Source: Caloramator australicus RC3 (lineage in GTDB: Bacteria > Bacillota > Clostridia > Clostridiales > Caloramatoraceae). Taken from it: a DNA stretch of 40,026 nucleotides. This document shows, one piece after another, positions 8,866 to 17,702 of the stretch. The notes beneath the pieces are model-generated. The model saw nothing but the letters and a program-made list of their open reading frames with translations. It was not told the DNA's origin and ran no database searches. The translations under genes were made by a program, and so were the position numbers. The stretch covers positions 1 through 40,026 of the forward strand of contig NZ_CAKP01000122.1 in NCBI RefSeq assembly GCF_000297115.1, given 5' to 3'. Each line of letters opens with the position of its first letter. Position 1 is the first letter of the stretch.

Positions 8866-9183
8866 TTATTCTAATGTAAACTTATCATTCTTCTGTTCAA
8901 GAAGCCAAGCATATAAATCTTTATTTCTGTAAGTTTCGGTCCAAGAATCGTGTCCTGCATCTGGATATACTGTAAATTTAACATTTCCATTATGCTGCCT
9001 TAAAACATCCACTAATTCTTTAGACATTTCAATAGGAACTATTTCATCCTTTGCACCATGAAATGCCCAAACAGGCACATCTTTAAGAACTTTAATCCTT
9101 TCAGGGAATCCTATTTTGGGAACCGTCCCACCGCAAATAGGAACAATAGCCGCAAAAAGTATAGGATGAGCCTCAGCTAGCAT
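8866..9183 (-). pseudogene. 3' remnant of an alpha/beta-hydrolase (peptidase/esterase) gene
   Basis: The 105 codons match the C-terminal half of a dienelactone-hydrolase or predicted-peptidase type enzyme. FAAIVPICGG is the strand after the nucleophile elbow, WAFHGAKDEIVP carries the acidic residue and YPDAGHDSW carries the catalytic His. The nucleophile motif (G-x-S-x-G-G) and everything before it are missing. Upstream in this frame a stop comes four codons before the ATG, and the sequence there is the end of the diguanylate cyclase gene, which overlaps the remnant by 7 bp. No ribosome binding site serves the remnant ATG. I infer a deletion that joined the two genes. A translated product would lack catalytic activity. 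Confidence 0.75.
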
Positions 9184-10856
9184 ATAGCTATTTTATTTTT
9201 ACCCTTCGATTTGCCTTCAATATATAAAGCAGCATCAGCCTTATTAAGCAATTCCTTTATGTTATTTGCATCTTCTGGATACGAAGCTATACCACCTGAC
9301 ACTGTTACATTAATTGAATTACCGTTTATAATAATATTTGATTCTTCGAACTTTTCTCTTATTCTTTCTGCAATTATGTATGCCTGTTCCTTTGATAGTC
9401 CCTTTAATATGATTAATATTTCCTCTCCTCCAAATCTACAAGCTATGTCAGTTTTTCTTATAACTTTCTTAATAACATTTGCAAATTCCTTAAGAACCTG
9501 ATCCCCTGCTAAATGTCCATACGTGTCATTAACCTTTTTAAAATCATCTAAATCAAAAATTACAATAGAAAAGTTTACATTTTGTTTTATTAAATTGTCT
9601 ATTTCTTTATCTAACACCTTTCTATTATACAGACCTGTTAATGGATCTATTTCAGCTTCCTTTTTTATATCCAAAAAATATCTATAATTAGAAATTGCTA
9701 ATGCCATTTGTTTTGAAAGTATATTTAATGGATCTTCAATATCCTGCAATAGTAAATTTGACATGCTAATTCGTCCTGCTAAAAAGATTAATCCCTTCAC
9801 TTCATCTTCTACAACAATTGGAACGAATACAGCAGATTCACACCAATTTTGGAGTTCCCCTACAATTGAAATATTTTTATCTCTTTTGGTATTTTTGCTA
9901 ATATATATTTTCTTGTCTAAAATTCTTTTTATAGTATTGCCATTTTTAATATTAAGGTCTAATTCGTTTAAAGGAAGTTCTATAGGTAGATAAAAAGAAA
10001 TAGGGATTGCGAAATCATCATTTTTATAATCGAAAAAATATATTGCAGCAATATCATAGGGTATTATTTCTTTTAAATTTATTAAGAAATAATCACACTT
10101 TGTTTTTAAATCGCCATATTTAATTAGGTCCTCACTTATAATGAGCAATTTTTTAATTATTGCATTTTTAAACTCCAATCTTTTAAAAAGATAAAAGGTA
10201 TAACTTAATATAACTAAAATAACAAATATTAAAACCGTTCCTAATTTACCCGAGCTAAAACTTATCAAACACAAGGATATCGACAGCGTCACAGCAATAA
10301 TATAGTCCGTAAGTAAAATTTCCAAATCAAAGGCTTTAAATATAGATAGCCTCTTTCCATCCAAAATAATTTCAATGTATAATAGCAATATATTAAAAGT
10401 CAAGAAAAGAAGCTCAAACAATGCTGCAGACAATACAATATCTTCTAAATAAGGCAAATTTGCAAAACTAGATAATAAGTTGCTTATTTTACCCGATAAA
10501 AAAACAATTATTGCAAACATTGAGGTATTTACCAATAATTTATCTAAATTATTATCTGCCTTCTTATAATAAAACGTATTAATAATAAATGTGGTGATAC
10601 TATAAAGGGTTTCAAACAAAATCGCATTATAAATTCCAGAGGTTAAAAATATGAAGATGGTTATTGTTTCCGTAAAATCAAATCTAATATCTTTAACAAA
10701 AAGAGTAAAATAATTCATAATAGATGCAATAAATAAGGCAAAAAAGAAGAAAAACAAATCGTGGAAACTAATTATATTGATATTAAAAAGAGACTTTATG
10801 ATAACTATCAATCCTATTGTAATAAGCAAAATTCTATAAAATCTTTTCTTCTCCAT
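9177..10856 (-). CDS. Membrane-bound diguanylate cyclase (GAF-GGDEF)
   Basis: This 559-residue protein probably makes cyclic di-GMP from two GTP. I start at the ATG at 10856 because GCAGGTGA lies 4 nt upstream; the frame is open for 11 more codons. Residues about 10-215 form roughly six to eight hydrophobic helices, a sensory membrane domain I cannot name. Residues about 225-385 look like a GAF domain (ESAVFVPIVVEDEVKGLIFL). The GGDEF domain follows (IDPLTGLYNRKVL, FDLDDFKKVNDTYGHLAGDQVL). The active-site loop reads RFGGEEI, so Phe is replaced by Ile. An inhibitory-site RxxD (RKTD) sits five residues before it. The gene interrupts the usual hemW-hrcA adjacency. Confidence 0.88.
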   Translation of the reverse strand: MEKKRFYRILLITIGLIVIIKSLFNINIISFHDLFFFFFALFIASIMNYFTLFVKDIRFDFTETITIFIFLTSGIYNAILFETLYSITTFIINTFYYKKADNNLDKLLVNTSMFAIIVFLSGKISNLLSSFANLPYLEDIVLSAALFELLFLTFNILLLYIEIILDGKRLSIFKAFDLEILLTDYIIAVTLSISLCLISFSSGKLGTVLIFVILVILSYTFYLFKRLEFKNAIIKKLLIISEDLIKYGDLKTKCDYFLINLKEIIPYDIAAIYFFDYKNDDFAIPISFYLPIELPLNELDLNIKNGNTIKRILDKKIYISKNTKRDKNISIVGELQNWCESAVFVPIVVEDEVKGLIFLAGRISMSNLLLQDIEDPLNILSKQMALAISNYRYFLDIKKEAEIDPLTGLYNRKVLDKEIDNLIKQNVNFSIVIFDLDDFKKVNDTYGHLAGDQVLKEFANVIKKVIRKTDIACRFGGEEILIILKGLSKEQAYIIAERIREKFEESNIIINGNSINVTVSGGIASYPEDANNIKELLNKADAALYIEGKSKGKNKIAIC

Positions 10857-10940
10857 TTTATCACCTGCAATAAAATACTTACTTAACATCGATTAATAAT
10901 ATTCTACATAAAAAAGCCAATTCCTTCTTAATTCAAAAAA

Positions 10941-10972
10941 AATAAAGGAACGTCTTTAAACGCTCCTTTATT
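10941..10972 (-). terminator. hemW: Intrinsic terminator after hemW
   Basis: Minus-strand AATAAAGGAGCG and CGTTCCTTTATT form a stem around a short A-rich loop, followed by eight T residues. It ends the lepA-hemW transcript. Confidence 0.9.
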
Positions 10973-10975
10973 TTA

Positions 10976-12076
10976 TTATATAAATCTCATAAAAACCTGA
11001 TTTGCAATGTCAAGACCCCTATTCGTCAAAAAAATATTTTTCCCATCATCCATTAAAAGCCCTTGTTCAATTAGTTTAGATATTTCCTGACCAAAAACAT
11101 TATAAACATCATCACTAAATCTTTTTTTAAAAACTTCTTTAGAAACGCCTTTTATTTTTCTTAAACCAAGGAGAATAAATTCGCTCATTTCATCCTTTTT
11201 GCTAATAAATATTTTTTCTCTTTTTGATTCATCATTATATACTAAGTATATATATTTCTTAACATCATCCACATTGTAATATCTAAATTTATCTATAAAC
11301 GAATGAGCCGATGCCCCAACTCCATAATATTCTTCTTCATTCCAATAGGTTAGATTATGAATGCATTCATATCCCGGTAAAGCAAAATTCGATATTTCAT
11401 AATGCACAAATCCCTTGCTTTTTAAAAAATTTACTGAATAATGATACATTTCTCTATCGATATTTTCATCAGCAATGTTAAGTTGTCCCATATTATATAA
11501 TTCGTAAAAGGGCGTTCCTTCTTCTATTATCAAACTATAGCACGACAAATGTTCAGGTTTAATTTCTGCAATTTTCTCCAATGTTTCCTTCCAGTCATCC
11601 ATTCCCTGTCCAGGAATATCAAACATCAAATCAACATTAATATTATTAAAACCTATTTTTCTTGCCATTTCATAGTTTTCTAAAAAATCGCTAAAGGTAT
11701 GAATTCTCCCTAGACTTTTTAAAATCTTATCTTGAACAGCCTGAAGACCAATAGATAGCCTATTGACTCCATATTCTTTTAGCACTATCAATTTTTCTTT
11801 TTCCAAAGTCCCAGGATTAGCTTCAACAGTAAACTCCGTAAATTGAAATTTGCTTAAACTTCTTAACAGTTTTTCAAGGCTATTTTTAGATAAAACGGTG
11901 GGGGTTCCCCCACCGATGAATATTGATTTTAATTTTTTGTCTTCAATTCTTTTTATTTCGCTTATTAAAGCATCTATATAATCATCCTGCAAAGACAAAT
12001 CTGAAATAGAATAAAAATCACAATACAGACACTTTCTAACACAAAATGGGATGTGAATATATAAAGCCCTTTCCAT
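10976..12076 (-). CDS. hemW: HemW-type radical SAM protein (heme chaperone, HemN-like)
   Basis: This 366-residue radical-SAM protein has the N-terminus ALYIHIPFCVRKCLYCDF, with the cluster motif C-x3-C-x2-C. IFIGGGTPTVLS, FTVEANPGTL and RLSIGLQAVQDKILKSLGR follow in the family order, with a HemN C-terminal domain. Only three Cys are present in the CVRKCLYCDF motif, whereas true HemN coproporphyrinogen oxidases have a fourth (CxxxCxxCxC). I therefore call it HemW, the heme-binding chaperone for respiratory enzymes, rather than an oxidase. Its start overlaps the lepA stop by one base (TAATG). The lepA-hemW pair is conserved across Firmicutes. Confidence 0.92.
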   Translation of the reverse strand: MERALYIHIPFCVRKCLYCDFYSISDLSLQDDYIDALISEIKRIEDKKLKSIFIGGGTPTVLSKNSLEKLLRSLSKFQFTEFTVEANPGTLEKEKLIVLKEYGVNRLSIGLQAVQDKILKSLGRIHTFSDFLENYEMARKIGFNNINVDLMFDIPGQGMDDWKETLEKIAEIKPEHLSCYSLIIEEGTPFYELYNMGQLNIADENIDREMYHYSVNFLKSKGFVHYEISNFALPGYECIHNLTYWNEEEYYGVGASAHSFIDKFRYYNVDDVKKYIYLVYNDESKREKIFISKKDEMSEFILLGLRKIKGVSKEVFKKRFSDDVYNVFGQEISKLIEQGLLMDDGKNIFLTNRGLDIANQVFMRFI

Positions 12077-13881
12077 TATTCCACCTTCAATACAGCCATA
12101 AATGCTTCCTGTGGAACCTCAACAGTTCCAATTTGCTTCATCCTCTTTTTACCTTCTTTTTGCTTTTCAAGAAGCTTTTTCTTTCTTGTAATGTCTCCAC
12201 CATAGCATTTTGCAAGAACGTCTTTTCTCAAGGCCTTTACAGTTTCCCTTGCTATAATTTTCGAACCAATTGCAGCTTGGATAGGTATCTCAAAAAGCTG
12301 TCTTGGAATAATTTCCTTAAGCTTTTCACATATTGCTCTGCCTCTTTGATATGCCCTTTCCTTTGGAACAATTTGAGATAAAGCATCTACTGGATCACCA
12401 TTTAGCAATATATCAAGTTTAACAAGGTCTGATTCCTTGTATCCTATAAGTTCATAGTCAAGGGAAGCATATCCCTTTGTTCTGGATTTTAAGGCATCAA
12501 AGAAATCATATATAATTTCATTTAATGGCATCTCATAATGAAGCATGACCCTTGTTGTTTCTATATATTCCATGTTTTTAAAGATTCCCCTTTTATTTTG
12601 ACAAAGATCCATTACCGCACCAACATATTCTGAAGGAGTTATAATAGTTGCCTTAACATAAGGTTCCTCCATAAATTCTATTTCTGTTGGCGATGGCATA
12701 TTTGTCGGATTTGTAAGTTCAATTACCTCTCCATCCGTCTTAGTAATTCTATATATAACGCTTGGAGCTGTTGTTACTATATCAAGATTATATTCCCTTT
12801 CCAATCTCTCCTGAACTATTTCCATGTGAAGAAGTCCCAAAAATCCACATCTAAATCCAAAACCTAAAGCTACAGATGTTTCTGGCTCAAATATTAGGGC
12901 GGCATCGTTAAGTTGAAGCTTTTCCAATGCTTCCTTTAACTCCTCATATTTTGCACTATCTGTTGGATAAAATCCGCTGAATACCATCGGAATGGCAGGG
13001 CGATAACCTGGAAGCGGTTCTTTAGCTTCCCTTTCAGCTTCAGTAATAGTATCACCAACTCTTGCATCCCTGACATTTTTTATGCTGGCACAAACATATC
13101 CAACATCTCCGGCCTTTAGTTCTGGAACTTCCATATATTGTGGCCTAAAGATTCCTACTTCGGTTACTTCATATTCCTTTTTAGATGCCATAAGCTTAAT
13201 TTTCATGCCCTTTTTGATAGTTCCCTCTTTAACCCTAATATAACATATAACTCCTTTATATGAATCATAATAGCTATCAAATATCAATGCCCTTAGTGGT
13301 GCGTCCTCATCGCCCTCAGGGCAAGGTATCTTTTCAACAATTGCCTTTAAAACATCATCTATTCCAAGTCCAACCTTTGCAGAAATTAATGGAGCATCAG
13401 AGCAATCAAGCCCTATTACATCTTCTATTTCCTTTTTAATCTCATCAGGTCTTGCACTTGGAAGGTCTATTTTATTAATTACAGGAATTATTTCAAGATC
13501 ATGCTCTAAAGCTAAATAGCAATTTGCAAGGGTCTGAGCTTGTATTCCTTGTGTTGCATCAACAACTAAAAGTGCCCCCTCACAAGCTGCAAGGCTTCTT
13601 GAAACCTCATAATTAAAGTCTACATGGCCAGGGGTATCTATAAGATTTAGAATATATTCCTCACCACCTTCCGTTGTATGAACAAGTCTTATGGCCTGAG
13701 CTTTAATCGTTATTCCTCTTTCCTTTTCAAGCTCCATTGTATCGAGAACCTGATCTTCCATTTCTCTTTGGGTTAAAGTTCCTGTTTTTTCAATCAATCT
13801 ATCAGCTAAGGTTGATTTTCCATGGTCAATATGCGCAATAATGCAAAAATTTCTTATCTTCTTTTGTCTATCACTTGGCAT
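12076..13881 (-). CDS. lepA: Elongation factor 4 (LepA), ribosomal GTPase
   Basis: This 601-residue translational GTPase acts on the ribosome in initiation/assembly and back-translocation. The G motifs are AHIDHGKST (P loop), GITIKAQ (switch I), DTPGHVDF (G3) and NKIDLPSA (G4). The EF-G-like domains and the LepA-specific C-terminus ([21 protein letters not shown]) follow. I use the ATG at 13881, preceded by GAGGAGG with 6-7 nt spacing. The ATG five codons upstream overlaps that site. A consensus-like promoter lies at 13937-13965. Confidence 0.97.
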   Translation of the reverse strand: MPSDRQKKIRNFCIIAHIDHGKSTLADRLIEKTGTLTQREMEDQVLDTMELEKERGITIKAQAIRLVHTTEGGEEYILNLIDTPGHVDFNYEVSRSLAACEGALLVVDATQGIQAQTLANCYLALEHDLEIIPVINKIDLPSARPDEIKKEIEDVIGLDCSDAPLISAKVGLGIDDVLKAIVEKIPCPEGDEDAPLRALIFDSYYDSYKGVICYIRVKEGTIKKGMKIKLMASKKEYEVTEVGIFRPQYMEVPELKAGDVGYVCASIKNVRDARVGDTITEAEREAKEPLPGYRPAIPMVFSGFYPTDSAKYEELKEALEKLQLNDAALIFEPETSVALGFGFRCGFLGLLHMEIVQERLEREYNLDIVTTAPSVIYRITKTDGEVIELTNPTNMPSPTEIEFMEEPYVKATIITPSEYVGAVMDLCQNKRGIFKNMEYIETTRVMLHYEMPLNEIIYDFFDALKSRTKGYASLDYELIGYKESDLVKLDILLNGDPVDALSQIVPKERAYQRGRAICEKLKEIIPRQLFEIPIQAAIGSKIIARETVKALRKDVLAKCYGGDITRKKKLLEKQKEGKKRMKQIGTVEVPQEAFMAVLKVE

Positions 13882-13936
13882 ATATATCCTCCTCATAGGT
13901 AGAGTACAATCTTTTCTTCGTTTTTGCTATTAAATA

Positions 13937-13965
13937 ATTATATATTAAAATTTATTTTATGTAAA
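13937..13965 (-). promoter_or_regulatory. Sigma-A promoter for lepA-hemW
   Basis: Minus-strand TTTACA (13965-13960), a 17-nt spacer and a perfect TATAAT (13942-13937) lie about 55 bp before the lepA start. Confidence 0.75.
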
Positions 13966-13983
13966 TAAATGAAAGGAAATTAG

Positions 13984-15081
13984 TTAATCTATGCATTCTG
14001 CTAAAACCCTTGCAATCACCTTTGCAGAATTAATGGCTTCCTCAAGGGAATTTTCATTTGACCCTACCTCAATCAAAACTATTTTTGAAGATAAATCCTG
14101 GTTATAATGACTTTTAGATTGCTTATACATTATTCCCCTTGAAAATCCTGGATATAAATAATTAAACTTATCATTTATCTTCGATGCTAAGACATTGTTC
14201 CTTGTGTGATTTCTATTTAAAGTATCAACAACAAACATAACCCTCCCATATCTTTCATTACCTATAATTGCAGTAGATTTATTTTTTCCTACATTTGCGT
14301 CCCTATGTAAGTCAATTATAATTTTAAAACTATCGTATTTTTTAAGATATTTTTGAACTGTTGGTCTAGACTTAAAATATGCTCCCTCACGCTTTGGAAT
14401 ATCATGAAAAGTCGTATCATGGATTGTTGATATACCATACTTTTCCTCAAGTTCCTTTTTTAATTCTGCACCAACCCTTATTAAATTTAAATTTGAATCC
14501 GTTGTAAAATTTTGTCCCTTGCCATCAGGATTATAGCTCTCTGTTGTATGAGTATGATAGATTAAAATTAAAGGCTTTTTAGGATCAAGTTTTCTCTTTT
14601 GGGGCGGATTTGCTTTTGCTTGCTCTATTATATTTATAGCAGTTTCCTCTTTTTCTTGTGATGAATTGTTTATTGCTTCCTCATCTTGAATTTCCTCTTC
14701 ATCCTCCAATGCCACCTCTGTCCTTGGTATTACAACAATAGGTCCGCTTTCTTTTATAGCCAAAATTTGTTGTTCAACCTCACCCATCATTGGAATACTG
14801 CTTATTAATAACGTTTTATAATCATAAAAATCAATTCCAGTTAAATTTTTTGTTATTACAGAAAACCAATTTATGTCTTCTTCGTCATCTTCTTGATACA
14901 TAGAAAGCATAGGTGTTGCTTGAACTAAAAGGAATTGATATGTATTTAACTTATATTTGGAATTAAAAAATATAAGCATAATGGGTAAAACATAACTTAA
15001 TAAAAGTTTTAATAGAATAAGAAATACTCCTATTTTCCCTAGATATTCTAATATTAACATCCAATTTAACCTCTTATGCAT
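13984..15081 (-). CDS. spoIIP: Stage II sporulation protein P, cell-wall hydrolase
   Basis: SpoIIP is the amidase/endopeptidase of the SpoIIDMP complex that removes septal peptidoglycan and drives engulfment. An N-terminal membrane anchor (roughly residues 7-37, LILEYLGKIGVFLILLKLLL) is followed by an acidic linker with many Glu (about 120-150). The catalytic domain follows, with PLILIYHTHTTESYNP (two His and the Glu expected to hold zinc), IIDLHRDAN and LIEVGSNENSLEEA. I prefer the ATG at 15081 because AAAGGGG is 9 nt upstream; an ATG two codons earlier is too close to it. The gpr-spoIIP-lepA order matches Bacillus. A sigma-E-like promoter is suggested at 15115-15143. Confidence 0.93.
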   Translation of the reverse strand: MHKRLNWMLILEYLGKIGVFLILLKLLLSYVLPIMLIFFNSKYKLNTYQFLLVQATPMLSMYQEDDEEDINWFSVITKNLTGIDFYDYKTLLISSIPMMGEVEQQILAIKESGPIVVIPRTEVALEDEEEIQDEEAINNSSQEKEETAINIIEQAKANPPQKRKLDPKKPLILIYHTHTTESYNPDGKGQNFTTDSNLNLIRVGAELKKELEEKYGISTIHDTTFHDIPKREGAYFKSRPTVQKYLKKYDSFKIIIDLHRDANVGKNKSTAIIGNERYGRVMFVVDTLNRNHTRNNVLASKINDKFNYLYPGFSRGIMYKQSKSHYNQDLSSKIVLIEVGSNENSLEEAINSAKVIARVLAECID

Positions 15082-15114
15082 CCCCATCTTCCCCTTTATA
15101 ATTTACTCTTAATA

Positions 15115-15143
15115 TTTATATGTTCAAATTTATAGTATTAAAA
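15115..15143 (-). promoter_or_regulatory. Possible sigma-E promoter for spoIIP
   Basis: Minus-strand CATATAAA (15122-15115) lies 13 nt after TTTTAATA (15143-15136), close to the mother-cell sigma-E pattern (-10 near CATAcAAT, AT-rich -35 ending ATA). The match is partial, but spoIIP is sigma-E-dependent in Bacillus. Confidence 0.35.
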
Positions 15144-15151
15144 CAAAAAAT

Positions 15152-15175
15152 AAGACACCTTATCGGTGTCCTTTT
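15152..15175 (-). terminator. gpr: Intrinsic terminator after gpr
   Basis: Minus-strand AAGGACACC pairs with GGTGTCTT around GATAA, followed by ATTTTTTG. It begins at the gpr stop codon and separates gpr from spoIIP. Confidence 0.88.
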
Positions 15176-16151
15176 AATGAATGTATTTATTAATGTCCTC
15201 TAACTCAATACCAGGATGAACGGCAATATTTATCGCATTTGCTATAACCTTTGAAATGTCTTCAATTAAACTATCGATTTCCTTAGGAGTTACCATAAGA
15301 TCACCAATATAAGGATTTAGTATTTGTCTTATTAAGGCATATTTTTCATCCTTATTGACATTTTTAAGCATATTATAAAAATCCTTATCATTAGACGTCT
15401 GTTTAATTAATGAATCTATCATAAGATCAATAGTATCGTTAGCAAGAGTTGCAGCATCTACAACAGTTGGAACACCAATAGCTATTACAGGGATTCCTAA
15501 GGTTCTTTCGGATAATTCCATTCTCCTGTTTCCAACACCTGAACCAGGATTTATACCTGTATTCCCTATTTGAATAGTTGTTACAACCCTTTCCATTTTC
15601 CTTGAGGATAATGCATCTATCGCTATTACAACATCTGGTTTTACCTTTTCCACTACTCCTTGAATAATCTCAGCAGTTTCTATTCCAGTTATTCCTAAAA
15701 CCCCTGGAGAAATTGCACATACTGGATTAATTCCTTCTTCTAAGTATTGGGGCATATATTGTTTTAAATGCCTAGTTACAAATAACTTTGACACAACCTT
15801 AGGGCCTAATGAATCAGGTGTTACGTTCCAATTGCCAAGACCAACTACTAATACAGTTCCATCCTTCTTTAAATTTATTAGTTCTGCTAATTGTTTAGCC
15901 AAAGATTTTCCTAATCTATCATGAAATTCGGCATCATAGTGCCTAATTTTGGGAACCTCCATAGTAATATAGCTTCCTATTGGTTTCCCGATTATTCTTG
16001 CTCCTCTTTCATCTAAAACCTTAACAATGGTTATTTTAATATCTTCATCCTTATGATCAACGTCCACCGCAACACCTGGGACTTCTCTATTGCTGCCTTC
16101 CCTATAAATTTCCCGTGCTTCTATCGCAAGATCTGTTCTAATATTAAACAT
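15174..16151 (-). CDS. gpr: Germination protease GPR, aspartic-type (A25 family)
   Basis: This 325-residue protease degrades small acid-soluble spore proteins during germination. It is made as a zymogen, and the N-terminal RTDLAIEAREIYREG resembles the pro-region and its self-cleavage site. The conserved core contains VLVVGLGNWNVTPDSLGPKV, ISPGVLGITGIET and DVVIAIDALSSRK, followed by IGNTGINPGSGVGNRR. GAGGGTGG lies 4 nt before the ATG. It is divergent from rpsT. In Bacillus it is transcribed in the forespore (sigma-F/G); upstream, GTATA at 16211-16207 with GGAAATCTA at 16191-16183 is only a weak candidate. Confidence 0.95.
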   Translation of the reverse strand: MFNIRTDLAIEAREIYREGSNREVPGVAVDVDHKDEDIKITIVKVLDERGARIIGKPIGSYITMEVPKIRHYDAEFHDRLGKSLAKQLAELINLKKDGTVLVVGLGNWNVTPDSLGPKVVSKLFVTRHLKQYMPQYLEEGINPVCAISPGVLGITGIETAEIIQGVVEKVKPDVVIAIDALSSRKMERVVTTIQIGNTGINPGSGVGNRRMELSERTLGIPVIAIGVPTVVDAATLANDTIDLMIDSLIKQTSNDKDFYNMLKNVNKDEKYALIRQILNPYIGDLMVTPKEIDSLIEDISKVIANAINIAVHPGIELEDINKYIH

Positions 16152-16259
16152 CGAACCACCCTCTTTTAAAAAATTCTATTTATAGATTTCCCATAATTTT
16201 TTTTCATATACTATTTGTGCCTATGAGCAAAATTATTGGACAAAAACTATATATTTTTC

Positions 16260-16288
16260 TTGAAATGCACAAATATTAATGGTATAAT
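16260..16288 (+). promoter_or_regulatory. Sigma-A promoter of rpsT
   Basis: TTGAAA (16260-16265), a 17-nt spacer and perfect TATAAT (16283-16288) lie 81 bp before the rpsT start. It is one of the best promoters in the window, as expected for a ribosomal protein gene. Confidence 0.88.
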
Positions 16289-16317
16289 ATCCTTTGTTGT
16301 AATATGTAGAACCCTTC

Positions 16318-16334
16318 GCAGATTCCCCATCTGC
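16318..16334 (+). promoter_or_regulatory. Small hairpin in the rpsT 5' leader
   Basis: GCAGAT-TCCCC-ATCTGC forms a perfect 6-bp stem with a C-rich loop in the leader, about 35 nt before the start codon. S20 is autoregulated in E. coli; whether this hairpin serves that purpose is a guess. Confidence 0.4.
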
Positions 16335-16369
16335 TGGTATAAATAATTTATTTTTGAGGAGGGTAGTCA

Positions 16370-16639
16370 ATGGCAAACATAAAATCAGCTATAAAAAGAA
16401 TAAAAATTACCCAAAAAAGAACATTAAGAAACAAAATGGTTAAGTCTTCAATGAGAACAGCTATAAAGAAGTTTGAAGCTGCATTAAACAGCGGCAACTT
16501 AGATGATGCAAAGGTTTTACTCGTTGAAGCTATCAAAAAAATCGACAAAGCAGCTGCTAAGGGAGTAATTCATGCTAATGCAGCAGCAAGACACAAGTCA
16601 AGACTTACTTTAAAGCTTAACAAAGTTTCAAATCAATAA
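16370..16639 (+). CDS. rpsT: 30S ribosomal protein S20
   Basis: This 89-residue, Lys/Arg-rich helical protein binds 16S rRNA near helix 44 early in 30S assembly. The N-terminus [17 protein letters not shown], the middle [11 protein letters not shown] and the C-terminal [16 protein letters not shown] are diagnostic. GAGGAGGGT lies 6 nt before the ATG. It is transcribed alone, opposite to all its neighbours, from its own promoter to a strong terminator. The holA-rpsT-gpr layout is the usual Firmicutes one. Confidence 0.98.
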   Translation: MANIKSAIKRIKITQKRTLRNKMVKSSMRTAIKKFEAALNSGNLDDAKVLLVEAIKKIDKAAAKGVIHANAAARHKSRLTLKLNKVSNQ

Positions 16640-16641
16640 TT

Positions 16642-16666
16642 AAAACACCCATTTAGGGTGTTTTTT
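16642..16666. terminator. Bidirectional terminator between rpsT and holA
   Basis: AAAACACCC-ATTTA-GGGTGTTTTTT is a perfect 9-bp stem with T runs usable in both directions. It ends rpsT on the plus strand and holA on the minus strand. Confidence 0.92.
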
Positions 16667-16670
16667 ACTT

Positions 16671-17702
16671 TTATTTGCATATATTTAAAATCAAAAGTTC
16701 TAATGCCAATTTACTATCTTGAAGTTTTCCAGACTTTATACTAAAATCTGTTTCCAAGCACAAATTAATATTTTTAATTATCTCATCTCTATTAAATTTT
16801 TGGTGCTGAATTCTTAGGTTTTTAATAATAAATCTTTTCTTGCCATCCAAGGATAAATTTCTCAATATCTCATCCTCACCCATTCCCTTATGTCGTTCAT
16901 CTATAATCTTCATCAAATATAACAATCTAAATTGCCTTATTATCATTCCCAATATTTTAAGTTCCGATTCCTTTTGATTTATGAGTGTATTTAAGATAGA
17001 CAATGCAGTGTGAGCTTCCTTTTTGCCTATACTATCAACCATTTTAAAAATATTGCTTTCTAGTGTTTTAGTGACAATATCATCAATATGCTGAAGGGTT
17101 ATTTTTGGCTCATCAAGGGTATAATCTATTAGTTTATTAAGTTCATTATAAACCTCCTGAGTTGAATAATTTATTGACTCTAAAAAATAATTAATCTCCG
17201 CTCGTCCTGCTTTTTTATATTCTTTGTTTACAAGTTTTTCAACGAAACTTGGCAAATCCTGCTTTGTAATAACAAAATGGGCCAAGCATCCTATTTCAGA
17301 TACTATTTTACTTACTTGATTAGAAAGATCTATTTGTCCATCTGTCGTAAACAATAAAACTGTATCAGAATCAACAATTCTAATTAGTTCAACCAATTCC
17401 TTTATTATGCCTTTATCAATATTTATTTTTTCTTCTTCTGTTCTCGCTTTAATTATATTAAAATTTTTAACATGAACCAATTTTGCTGTTACAAAAAAAG
17501 TTGAAGTAAAAATAGCATTTTTAATTTCATCAATAGATGTATTTTCAAAATCTAAAATTCTAATATCATATCCATTTTCCTCATAAAATTTATAAGCTTT
17601 TTTTAATGATAAAACAATATCATTTTTATTAGTTCCACCGATAATAATAACTCGGTTTGATTGTAATTCCCTTTCAAATGATTTTATATCGTTAACTATC
17701 AT
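16671..17702 (-). CDS. holA: DNA polymerase III, delta subunit
   Basis: This 343-residue clamp-loader subunit opens the sliding clamp. It shows the HolA pattern: an N-terminal strand with VIIIGGTNKND in the Walker-A position but degenerate, then STFFVTAKLVHVKNFN, the central helical lid and a C-terminal collar domain (LNTLINQKESELKILGMIIRQFRLLYLMK). I start at the ATG at 17702 because AAAAGGTG is 6 nt upstream; a GTG three codons earlier falls inside it. It overlaps the comEC 3' end by 11 bp, implying coupled translation, as in other Firmicutes. Confidence 0.92.
   Translation of the reverse strand: MIVNDIKSFERELQSNRVIIIGGTNKNDIVLSLKKAYKFYEENGYDIRILDFENTSIDEIKNAIFTSTFFVTAKLVHVKNFNIIKARTEEEKINIDKGIIKELVELIRIVDSDTVLLFTTDGQIDLSNQVSKIVSEIGCLAHFVITKQDLPSFVEKLVNKEYKKAGRAEINYFLESINYSTQEVYNELNKLIDYTLDEPKITLQHIDDIVTKTLESNIFKMVDSIGKKEAHTALSILNTLINQKESELKILGMIIRQFRLLYLMKIIDERHKGMGEDEILRNLSLDGKKRFIIKNLRIQHQKFNRDEIIKNINLCLETDFSIKSGKLQDSKLALELLILNICK

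Noticed and set aside
10976-12076. Oxygen-independent coproporphyrinogen oxidase (HemN)
   Set aside because: The fourth cluster-region Cys of HemN is missing and the gene pairs with lepA, which fits HemW.
16183-16211. Sigma-F/G promoter upstream of gpr
   Set aside because: The -35 resembles GTATA, but the -10 deviates at key positions. It is too weak to list as a feature.
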